From an uncultured bacterium (lineage in GTDB: Bacteria; Verrucomicrobiota; Kiritimatiellia; RFP12; UBA1067): a stretch of 51,878 bases of DNA. This document shows, in pieces, positions 7,052 through 13,556 of the stretch. The first letter of the stretch is position 1, and each line of letters opens with the position of its first letter. The position numbers were made by a program, and so were the translations under genes. The notes below the pieces were generated by a model. It did not search any database and was not told the DNA's origin. It was given only the letters and a program-made list of their open reading frames with translations. The stretch spans positions 1 to 51,878 of the forward strand of contig CACXPT010000003.1 in the NCBI GenBank assembly GCA_902769585.1, read 5' to 3'.

Positions 7052-8638
7052 CTACCGGCCGCCGACAGTGGTGTTTTCTGGTCCAGAGACGCCCTGCTCT
7101 GACACCTTCAGCCACTTGCGCACGGTGTTCTCGGAACATCCGAGCCGCCTTGCTATCTCCTTCACGGGACAGGCCTTGTGCCTGTCCGCCACCATGCGGA
7201 CGTGCCTGGCCACGGCCGCGTCGAGCGACTCGTCATCCGGCAGCGGTTCATGGCTCGCGTCGCGGCGAAGCCCTGCGTTCTCGCGCTTCCAGTGTTCCAC
7301 CAGCTCTCCGAAGTCCGTCACTTTCATGACACGCGCGTATATCAGCATGTTCTCGAGCTCGCGCGCGTTGCCAGGGAAGTCGTATCGGCAAAGCGCGGCG
7401 CGCTGCTCGCGGCTGAGCGACTTCCCCGTCTCGCGGTACCAGATGGTCTTCGCGATCTCCGGAATGTCCTCCGGCCGCTCCGCGAGCGACTTCATCCTGA
7501 TCTGGATGACGTTCAGGCGATAGTAGAGGTCCTCGCGGAAGCGCCCCTCGTTCACGAGCCGCACTATGTCCTTGTTCGTCGCGGCGATGATGCGCACGTT
7601 CTGGATCCTGCGCGGCACCGACTCGCCCACCTTCAGGAAGTCGCCGTCCTGGAGCACGCGCAGGAGCTGTCCCTGCATCTCAAGGTCAAGCTCCGCCACC
7701 TCGTCAAGGAACAGCGTTCCGTTCGCCGCCGCCTCGAGGAGTCCCCGGCTGTCGCGCGCGTCCGTGAAAGCGCCCTTCACGCTGCCGAAGAGCTTGCTCT
7801 CGAATAGGCTCGCCGTCGTGCATGCGCAGTTGAACGTGAGGAATGCGCCGTTCGCGCGGCTCTTCGACTTGCGGTGGATCAGCTGCGCAACGGTCTCCTT
7901 GCCCGTGCCGCTCGGCCCGGTGATGAGCACGCGGACGACAGGGTCGTCGCACTCAGCCGCCTTCTCCGCCATCTGCCGCACCTCCAGCATGTGCGGACTC
8001 ACGCCTATCAGCTCGCGCTTCCCCCACTTGTTGTAGTAGTCGACTATCTTGTGCAGATCCGACTCGAGCGCCTCGTAGCGCACGCCGTTCGCGAGTCCGA
8101 ATATCGCCCTCGGGTAGTACCCCATCTCCCGGTCGTTCTTGTGCTTCCAGTCCGCCGCCGTGAACAGATGCCGGTACCGCCCTTCCTCGGAGTCGCCCTT
8201 CGTCCTGCCAAACGCGAAGCGCCTGAACGCCTCCACGTCCTTTGGCGTCACCTGGCGCGGAAACGCCTTCTGCACGGCATCGAAGAGGTCGCCTTCCGCG
8301 ATCACGATCTTGTCGAACACCGACCCGCCATCCTTCATCATGAACTCGATGGCGACCTCCGACGGCATCTCCCTCGCGCTGATCCACCAGACCTTTACGC
8401 CTGCCTCCTTGAGTGCCCGCAGCTCGGCAGCAATAGCCTTCGGATCCTTCGTGAGGCCAACTCCCAGCACATACACCTCGGAGCAGGTCTCTGCGCAGTG
8501 CTTAAGCGCCGTCGGCAGGTACTGCTGCGAGGACCCTATGACCTCCGCAGAGCACTTGAACGCGCACCGCAGCAGCATCGCCGCCGCCGGCGCGTACTCC
8601 GGCAGCCCCCATCCAGTCATTATCATTCTCTTTGCCAT
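7052..8638 (-). CDS. Sigma-54-dependent transcriptional activator with unidentified N-terminal domain
   Basis: 528 aa. The central AAA+ domain has Walker A GPSGTGKE (about 242-249), the sigma-54 contact loop as GAFTDA (about 290, usual form GAFTGA), Walker B GTLFLDEVAEL and the arginine-finger region FREDLYYRLNV. The C-terminal Fis-type helix-turn-helix is KEIARRLGCSENTVRKWL. The first 190 residues (MIMTGWGLPEYAPAAAMLL, VYVLGVGLTKDP, GVKVWWIS) look like an alpha/beta signal-input domain, not a receiver, PAS or GAF domain; a distant likeness to phosphoesterase-type folds is possible but no metal ligands are seen. It starts 8 bp after the esterase gene, so is probably co-transcribed. The target promoters are unknown. 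Confidence 0.88.
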   Translation of the reverse strand: MAKRMIMTGWGLPEYAPAAAMLLRCAFKCSAEVIGSSQQYLPTALKHCAETCSEVYVLGVGLTKDPKAIAAELRALKEAGVKVWWISAREMPSEVAIEFMMKDGGSVFDKIVIAEGDLFDAVQKAFPRQVTPKDVEAFRRFAFGRTKGDSEEGRYRHLFTAADWKHKNDREMGYYPRAIFGLANGVRYEALESDLHKIVDYYNKWGKRELIGVSPHMLEVRQMAEKAAECDDPVVRVLITGPSGTGKETVAQLIHRKSKSRANGAFLTFNCACTTASLFESKLFGSVKGAFTDARDSRGLLEAAANGTLFLDEVAELDLEMQGQLLRVLQDGDFLKVGESVPRRIQNVRIIAATNKDIVRLVNEGRFREDLYYRLNVIQIRMKSLAERPEDIPEIAKTIWYRETGKSLSREQRAALCRYDFPGNARELENMLIYARVMKVTDFGELVEHWKRENAGLRRDASHEPLPDDESLDAAVARHVRMVADRHKACPVKEIARRLGCSENTVRKWLKVSEQGVSGPENTTVGGR

Positions 8639-8646
8639 GGCGCCCC

Positions 8647-9249
8647 TCAGATCACGTATAGCGTCTTGATGTACGGCAGCAGCACGCGCGTGACGACCAG
8701 CGCGTTCATCCTGTGCCCACCCTGGAAGACTTGCGACATGCCCGGATAATGCTGCTCGAACATGGGACGAGTCTCGGCGGCCATCGGGTCCTCGTCGCCG
8801 AAGAGACCATGGCAGAGCGGACGGTCCTCATCCGTCACGCCGTCGAACTGGTGCGCCTCCAGCTCCTGGTAGTGCGCGATGATCTCCTTCGTGACGTGGA
8901 ACTCGGTCGCGCCGTCCCTGCGCGCGTTGAGCCACTTGTGCTTCCCGACGAACAGCACGTCGTACTTCTTAGAGAGCGTGAACGACGGATTCACGCAGAT
9001 GCGCGTGAACCCGTGCAGCTGCTGCGCGTACCAGCCGCCCATCGACGTGCCGATCACGAGGTTCGGCCGCTCCTTCGCCGCAAGCTCCCTCAGCATCGGC
9101 AGCGCCACGGCCGGATCCACCGGAATGTCCGGCGCCACGACCGCCGCGCGGTGCGCCGCGTCCGTCTCCCAGAACGACTTCCTCAGCAGCTCCACCGTTC
9201 CGCTCGCGCCCGACGACCCGAACCCATGCAGGTAAAGTATCTTCTTCAT
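8647..9249 (-). CDS. YqiA/YcfP-like alpha/beta-hydrolase (esterase)
   Basis: 200 aa, typical for the UPF0227/YqiA group. It has the starting strand ILYLHGFGSS, the nucleophile elbow GTSMGG (Ser about 71), and a late histidine in GGHRM; an acidic residue in FGDEDP completes a plausible triad. The ATG at 9249 is chosen because GGAG precedes it and the family starts with ILYLHGF. It follows the Smr gene by 57 bp. Cytoplasmic; the substrate cannot be read from the sequence. Confidence 0.82.
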   Translation of the reverse strand: MKKILYLHGFGSSGASGTVELLRKSFWETDAAHRAAVVAPDIPVDPAVALPMLRELAAKERPNLVIGTSMGGWYAQQLHGFTRICVNPSFTLSKKYDVLFVGKHKWLNARRDGATEFHVTKEIIAHYQELEAHQFDGVTDEDRPLCHGLFGDEDPMAAETRPMFEQHYPGMSQVFQGGHRMNALVVTRVLLPYIKTLYVI

Positions 9250-9306
9250 TTCGGCTCCTTCCGATTCACAACCTTCTGTCCTATCCTCTTGCACAGGCGC
9301 AATGCG

Positions 9307-9657
9307 TCACACGGCGATGAAGACGATTCCGGGATTTGGCGCGCGCCGGTACGGCGGCGGAATCTGCGACGAGTCCGGGAACGCGAGGCATTCAGCAGAA
9401 AACACGTCGCCCGCGAATTCGCCGTCAAGAAATCCCCGGATGTGGTTCTGCGCCCGGTAGCGGCGGCAGGCCGCCAGCACCCCCTCCTTGATGAGCGCAG
9501 TGCCGCCCGACGAGCCGTAGCCGGTGATGACCGCGAAGAGCGACGGCCCGGACGCGCGCGCCGCGCTGACGATCTGCTCGAGCCGCGCGAGCGCCATGTC
9601 GACGTTCGTGCCGCGCGGGTGCAGGTCGTACTCGACCAGACCGCGTCCGCGCCTCAC
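9307..9657 (-). CDS. Small Smr-domain protein
   Basis: 116 aa starting at a GTG that overlaps the stop codon of the flavoprotein gene (GTGA), with CGGAGG about 9 nt upstream. It matches a stand-alone Smr domain: the first motif is VEYDLHPRGTNVDMALARLE and the glycine-rich motif is VITGYGSSGGTALIKEGV. Smr domains bind or cut nucleic acids; the usual DLHG is DLHP here. The domain ends in a short proline-rich tail. Coupling to the flavoprotein gene appears to be organisational only. Confidence 0.75.
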   Translation of the reverse strand: MRRGRGLVEYDLHPRGTNVDMALARLEQIVSAARASGPSLFAVITGYGSSGGTALIKEGVLAACRRYRAQNHIRGFLDGEFAGDVFSAECLAFPDSSQIPPPYRRAPNPGIVFIAV

Positions 9658-10745
9658 CACGCACCTCCGTCCCTGAGACGCGACTGGACGGACACCACGG
9701 CCGCGCGCGCCGTCGCGAACGCCAGGGTCAGGTTGTATCCGCCCGTCGGCCCGTCCACGTCCAGCACCTCGCCGGCGAAGTAGAGTCCCGGCACCTTCCG
9801 CGACATCATCGTCGCCGGATCCACATCCTCGCGCGACACGCCGCCGACCGTCACGATCGCCTCCTTGAGCGGACGCGGCAGCAGCTGCCGCAGCATCACG
9901 GACTGTCCGCCGAAAGACACTTCCATCGACATCCCCGCGTAGCCGTGGCGCGCCACCCAGCGCTGGCAGTTGTACACCGCGGCGCCGCTCAGCCCCCATG
10001 CCTCGCAGTCCACCTCCCCGGCAGACGTGAAGACCGTCCGTCCCGTCGCGTCCAGCACGCGAGCCTCCCCGTCGTCGAACCGAGCTCCCGCCTGCGCCGC
10101 CACCGCGCGGTCGCGCACCTCAAGTCCTGTCAGTCCGGCGCGGCACGGCTCGATGCGGTGTCCGAGACGGCGCGCGAAGTCCTGTCCGTCGCCAACGGAT
10201 CCCGTCTTCGGGAACGACAGCCCGCCCGTCGCAATCAGCACGTTCTTCGCCCACACGGTAAAGCGCTCCGTCGCGACTATGAAGCCGTTCTTCATCGGCT
10301 GTATGCCGGTCACGGGACAGTTCACGCAGAGCGGCACGCCCTCGTCGCGCAGCAGATCGCCAAACGCATGCACAACTGTCGCCGCCTGTCCAGAATCCGG
10401 GAACATCCGCCCGTCGGGCATGCGGCGCAGTTTAACGCCTAGGCTTCGCACGCCGCGGACGATGGACTGCGGCGGACAGCTCCGCAAGGCGGGAGCAGCC
10501 CACTCGGCGACGGGATCGCCCAAGTCGCGCAGGAACGCCTCCGGAGAGATGTCCTTCGTGAAGTTACAGCGCCCGTTAGCCGTCATCAGCATCTTCGCGC
10601 CAAGCCGCACCTTCCGCTCGAAGACGAGGCAGTCGACCTTGCGCTCAGCCGCCACAGCGGCGGCGAACATCCCGGCCGCACCGCCGCCGACGATCGCCAG
10701 CGGCACCGGTTCGTGCTTCAGGTTCTGGTTACTGCGCTCTTTCAT
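9654..10745 (-). CDS. HI0933/BaiN-family FAD-dependent flavoprotein
   Basis: 363 aa. The FAD-binding Rossmann motif is IVGGGAAGMFAA (about 18-29), followed by the family signature GAKMLMTANGRCNFT and, near the end, GEVLDVDGPTGGYNLTLAFATAR. This architecture is the HI0933 group, which includes BaiN and YhiN; many members are annotated only as NAD(P)/FAD-dependent oxidoreductases and no substrate is inferred here. The protein is some 30-40 residues shorter than common homologues, the loss lying in the middle. The start follows the dnaX stop by 6 bp, so the two are one transcript. Confidence 0.87.
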   Translation of the reverse strand: MKERSNQNLKHEPVPLAIVGGGAAGMFAAAVAAERKVDCLVFERKVRLGAKMLMTANGRCNFTKDISPEAFLRDLGDPVAEWAAPALRSCPPQSIVRGVRSLGVKLRRMPDGRMFPDSGQAATVVHAFGDLLRDEGVPLCVNCPVTGIQPMKNGFIVATERFTVWAKNVLIATGGLSFPKTGSVGDGQDFARRLGHRIEPCRAGLTGLEVRDRAVAAQAGARFDDGEARVLDATGRTVFTSAGEVDCEAWGLSGAAVYNCQRWVARHGYAGMSMEVSFGGQSVMLRQLLPRPLKEAIVTVGGVSREDVDPATMMSRKVPGLYFAGEVLDVDGPTGGYNLTLAFATARAAVVSVQSRLRDGGAW

Positions 10746-10751
10746 CTCGCT

Positions 10752-12230
10752 CTACTTTATCGCCGTGACCTTTGCTCCCGGCAAGGCCGCAAGGAGCGCG
10801 TTGAGCTTCGGGTCGTCCATCATCTTCCGCTGCTCTTCCGGCGTCAGCTGCGGACGGGCGGCTGGCTTGGCGGCGCTACTGACTGAGACATCCGCCATCT
10901 TGGCGGCTCCACTGACTGGGACAGCCGCCATCTTGGCGGCTCCACTGACTGGGACAGCCGCCATCTTGGCGGCTCCATCATCAGCCCGCTGGAAGCGGGC
11001 TTTCCCAGTCAGATCGCCGTCCCCGCTCGCCCCTGCACCACTGACTGGGACAGCCGCCATCTTGGCGGCTCCACCACCAGCCGCCAGCGCGCGGACTGCC
11101 CGCATCAGCTCCTCGATGCTCGCCACCGTGGCGATGCGCGAGGCGCGCAGAAGCGTCATCTCGATGAGCGTGCGCACGCTGAGCGCGTAGCGCAGCTTGT
11201 CCTCCATCGCGGCCAGCTGGTCGGCTATGCGGAAGATGCGGGAGGCGTCGCAGAGCTTCGCCTGCTCCGAGAGCGTCTTCACCTGGTCGGGCGTGGCCTC
11301 CAGGACGGCGGTCTGCCCGCCCAGCGACTGGTACACGATCAGGTTGCGGAAATGCCGCAGCAGCTCGCCCGCTAGGCGGCGCATGTTCTTGCCCGCCGAG
11401 TCGAACGCCTCCACGGACTGCAGGATCGCCGCCGCGTCGCCCTTCAGGATCGCTCCGGCGAGGTCTTCGAGCGCCTTGCGCGAGACGAGCCCGAACACGC
11501 TCAGGGCGTCCTCTTCCGTGATGGTGGTGCCCTTGAACGCGATCAGCTGGTCGAGGGACGAGAGCGCGTCGCGCATGCCGCCCTCCGCGCCGCGCGCGAT
11601 GGCGAGGAGCGCGTCCTGGTCGGCCGTGATGCCTTCCTTGCCGCAGATGTACTGCAGGCGGGCTGCTATCTGGTGCGTCTGGATGCGACGCAGGTCGAAC
11701 CGCTGGCAGCGCGAGACGATGGTCGCTAGAACCTTGTCGCCCTCCGTCGTGGCGAAGACGAACTTCACGTACGGCGGCGGCTCCTCAAGCGTCTTGAGGA
11801 GCGCGTTCCACGCCGAAGGCGTGAGCATGTGGCATTCGTCGATGATGAAGATCTTGTACTTCGAGGTCGTCGGCTTGAACTGGACGGCCTCTATGATCGG
11901 GCGCACGTCCTCCACCTTGTTGTGGCTGGCGGCGTCGAGCTCCGTGACGTCAAGCGACCTGCCTGCGGCGATCTGCTTGCAGTTGTCGCACTCCCCGCAC
12001 GGCTCCACGCCCTTCGGGCTTGTGCAGTTGAGCGCCTTCGCGAAGATGCGCGAGAGCGTGGTCTTGCCGATGCCGCGCGGGCCGACGAAGAGGTAGGCGT
12101 TGGCGATGCGCCCCGATTCCAGGGCGTTCCTGAGCGTGCGCGTGACGTGCTCCTGCCCCACGACGTCGTCGAACGTCATCGGACGATACTTCAGCGGCAA
12201 CGCCACATGGACTTGTTCTGTCTCCTGCAT
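10752..12230 (-). CDS. dnaX: DNA polymerase III subunit gamma/tau
   Basis: 492 aa. Clamp-loader AAA+ ATPase: PLKYRP at the start, Walker A GPRGIGKTT (about 49-57), the zinc-module cysteines in NCTSPKGVEPCGECDNC, Walker B IFIIDECHML, the arginine finger in SRCQRF, and the gamma/tau domain III. From about residue 385 to 447 the C-terminal linker is built of repeats (GAAKMAAVPVS) encoded by palindromic DNA units; the conserved tau C-terminal domain is not obvious. It has a TGGTATAAT promoter 7 nt before the ATG and no Shine-Dalgarno, suggesting a leaderless mRNA. It heads a run with the flavoprotein and Smr genes. Confidence 0.95.
   Translation of the reverse strand: MQETEQVHVALPLKYRPMTFDDVVGQEHVTRTLRNALESGRIANAYLFVGPRGIGKTTLSRIFAKALNCTSPKGVEPCGECDNCKQIAAGRSLDVTELDAASHNKVEDVRPIIEAVQFKPTTSKYKIFIIDECHMLTPSAWNALLKTLEEPPPYVKFVFATTEGDKVLATIVSRCQRFDLRRIQTHQIAARLQYICGKEGITADQDALLAIARGAEGGMRDALSSLDQLIAFKGTTITEEDALSVFGLVSRKALEDLAGAILKGDAAAILQSVEAFDSAGKNMRRLAGELLRHFRNLIVYQSLGGQTAVLEATPDQVKTLSEQAKLCDASRIFRIADQLAAMEDKLRYALSVRTLIEMTLLRASRIATVASIEELMRAVRALAAGGGAAKMAAVPVSGAGASGDGDLTGKARFQRADDGAAKMAAVPVSGAAKMAAVPVSGAAKMADVSVSSAAKPAARPQLTPEEQRKMMDDPKLNALLAALPGAKVTAIK
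10891..11070. repeat. Palindromic repeat cluster inside dnaX
   Basis: Four copies of a palindrome with core CCGCCATCTTGGCGG start at 10892, 10925, 10958 and 11054; the first three are spaced exactly 33 bp and encode an 11-aa unit (GAAKMAAVPVS). The three later copies carry GACTGGGACA upstream. A second, unrelated palindrome AGCCCGCTGGAAGCGGGCT lies at 10983-11001, followed by a similar TCCCAGTCAG tail. All spacings preserve the reading frame. Confidence 0.92.
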
Positions 12231-12237
12231 AGGCTAG

Positions 12238-12243
12238 ATTATA
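12238..12243 (-). promoter_or_regulatory. Extended -10 of dnaX, likely leaderless start
   Basis: On the minus strand TGGTATAAT ends 7 nt before the dnaX ATG at 12230, so transcription would start at or next to the A of the start codon. No Shine-Dalgarno fits in between. A GTGACA at 12269-12264 is 20 bp upstream, too far for a standard -35; the TGn extension may substitute. Confidence 0.55.
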
Positions 12244-12265
12244 CCATATCTCGCCGCGGCGCGTG

Positions 12266-13498
12266 TCACCCCAGCGAAATGCTCATGCCGAAACCTGGCG
12301 GTATGTCGTCAGGGCGATGCGCCACGCAGATCGCCGTGCAATCCGGACGTGACGAAAGGTAGCGCGCAACGCGCGAGCGCAGGCGGCGTGCCGCCGCCGC
12401 GTCCAGGTTCAGGCAAGGCTCGTCCAGGAGGAGCAGGTCCGGTTTCTTGCGCAGCGCCATTTCGAGGAGCTCGTCCGCGCCTAGGCCAAGATAGGCCTGC
12501 TGCTCCGGCGACACCATGCCGATGCGCCGCCGCACCTTCGCAAGCTCCGTGCCAGGCGCGCGGCGCACACCGAACACGGTCACGTCGTTGGCGTAGGCCA
12601 AGGGACTGTCCCCCGTGATGAGCGCAAGGAGCGTTGTCTTGCCGCTGCCGTTCGGACCTTGCAACACCCAATGCTCGCCGCGCCGAACCGTCCACGAGAA
12701 ACCGTCGAAGAGCTTCCTCCGACCAAAGCTAATGCGAATGTCATGCAGCTCGACCACCGGAGGCGCCGAGAGCGATGGAGGCGCATCCGCGGATCGCGCT
12801 GGGTGGCAGGTTGTACGCTGATGCATATCTGGTAGGGGCACGCGTCCCGCGTGCCCGAATTCAGTGACACAGGAAGGAATCTCGTCCTCGTGCCGCACGG
12901 AAAGAAGGAGCGACGTTCCTTGCGCGGCCAGCGCATCCAGAAGACGCTTGAGCTCGTCGCGGCGATCAGGGTCCAGTCCCGCGCACGGGTCGTCCAGCAC
13001 CAGCAGGGCTGGGTCCGAAAGAAGCGCATGCGCGAGCAGCACGCGGCGCGTCTCGCCGTTGGAGAGCGCGAGGAATGGCCGATCCATCAGCTCGCGGAGA
13101 CGAAGGAGCGGCATGATCCTGCGGCGTGCCGCGGCGTAGGCGCGACGTTCCGCGCGGCGCGACCGCCCGACCTCGAACGGGTTGACGTCGAACACGCGGT
13201 TGAAGGAGAGGACATCGGCCACGGTATCGCCAGGGCCGGCGTCATCCACAAGCGAATAGTAGCGCGCCTGCAGGAATCCCCCCTTCCGCGCGGCCGCGCG
13301 CTGCTGCGCGAAGGAGACGAGCCGCACGCGCCCTTCCATTCCTTCGTCCATCTCCACGGACATCCCGCGCGGCACCGGCTCCTCGCCGGCAACGATCCTG
13401 CACAGGCGCGACTTCGCCGCGCCGTCGTCGCCTAGAAGCGCCCAGCAGCGTCCGCGCTCGAACCGCCAGGTTCCACCTATAGAAATTGCCTTTGTCAT
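12266..13498 (-). CDS. Tandem ABC ATPase, ModF/PhrA-like, with one apparent composite ATP site
   Basis: 410 aa, two nucleotide-binding domains and no membrane segments. Domain 1: degenerate Walker A GDDGAAKS (23-30; the G before K is A), intact signature LSNGE (about 147) and Walker B LLVLDDP. Domain 2: canonical Walker A GPNGSGKTT and Walker B LLLLDEP, but these lie only about 75 residues apart (about 140 in domain 1), and the stretch that should contain the ABC signature is absent after VSPEQQAYLGLGADELLEM. The linker includes a palindromic repeat at 12836-12856. ModF/PhrA proteins are cytoplasmic double ATPases of uncertain role linked to molybdate loci; no such genes are near. The ATG at 13498 is preferred to an upstream TTG. 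Confidence 0.8.
   Translation of the reverse strand: MTKAISIGGTWRFERGRCWALLGDDGAAKSRLCRIVAGEEPVPRGMSVEMDEGMEGRVRLVSFAQQRAAARKGGFLQARYYSLVDDAGPGDTVADVLSFNRVFDVNPFEVGRSRRAERRAYAAARRRIMPLLRLRELMDRPFLALSNGETRRVLLAHALLSDPALLVLDDPCAGLDPDRRDELKRLLDALAAQGTSLLLSVRHEDEIPSCVTEFGHAGRVPLPDMHQRTTCHPARSADAPPSLSAPPVVELHDIRISFGRRKLFDGFSWTVRRGEHWVLQGPNGSGKTTLLALITGDSPLAYANDVTVFGVRRAPGTELAKVRRRIGMVSPEQQAYLGLGADELLEMALRKKPDLLLLDEPCLNLDAAAARRLRSRVARYLSSRPDCTAICVAHRPDDIPPGFGMSISLG
12836..12856. repeat. Palindrome in the ABC ATPase linker
   Basis: GGGCACGCG, loop TCC, CGCGTGCCC: 9-bp arms with a 3-nt loop, inside the codons joining the two ATPase domains. Same geometry as the palindromes in rho and coaE but a different sequence. 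Confidence 0.85.
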
Positions 13499-13544
13499 TT
13501 CCCCGTATTTTACCAAACAATCCGCCCCGCCCCAATATTAATGG

Positions 13545-13550
13545 TATAAT
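13545..13550 (+). promoter_or_regulatory. Extended -10 of the GT-C gene, likely leaderless start
   Basis: ATGGTATAAT ends 6 nt before the ATG at 13557, so the transcript would begin about at the start codon. The same TGGTATAAT-plus-6/7-nt arrangement occurs at dnaX. An alternative GTG start at 13551 would lie within the promoter and is unlikely. No convincing -35 was found. Confidence 0.55.
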
Positions 13551-13556
13551 GTGGCG

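Noticed and set aside
10891..11070. Programmed ribosomal frameshift in dnaX giving a gamma form
   Set aside because: No A-AAA-AAG-type slippery run with a downstream stem was found at the expected place; the stems here are the in-frame palindromic repeats.
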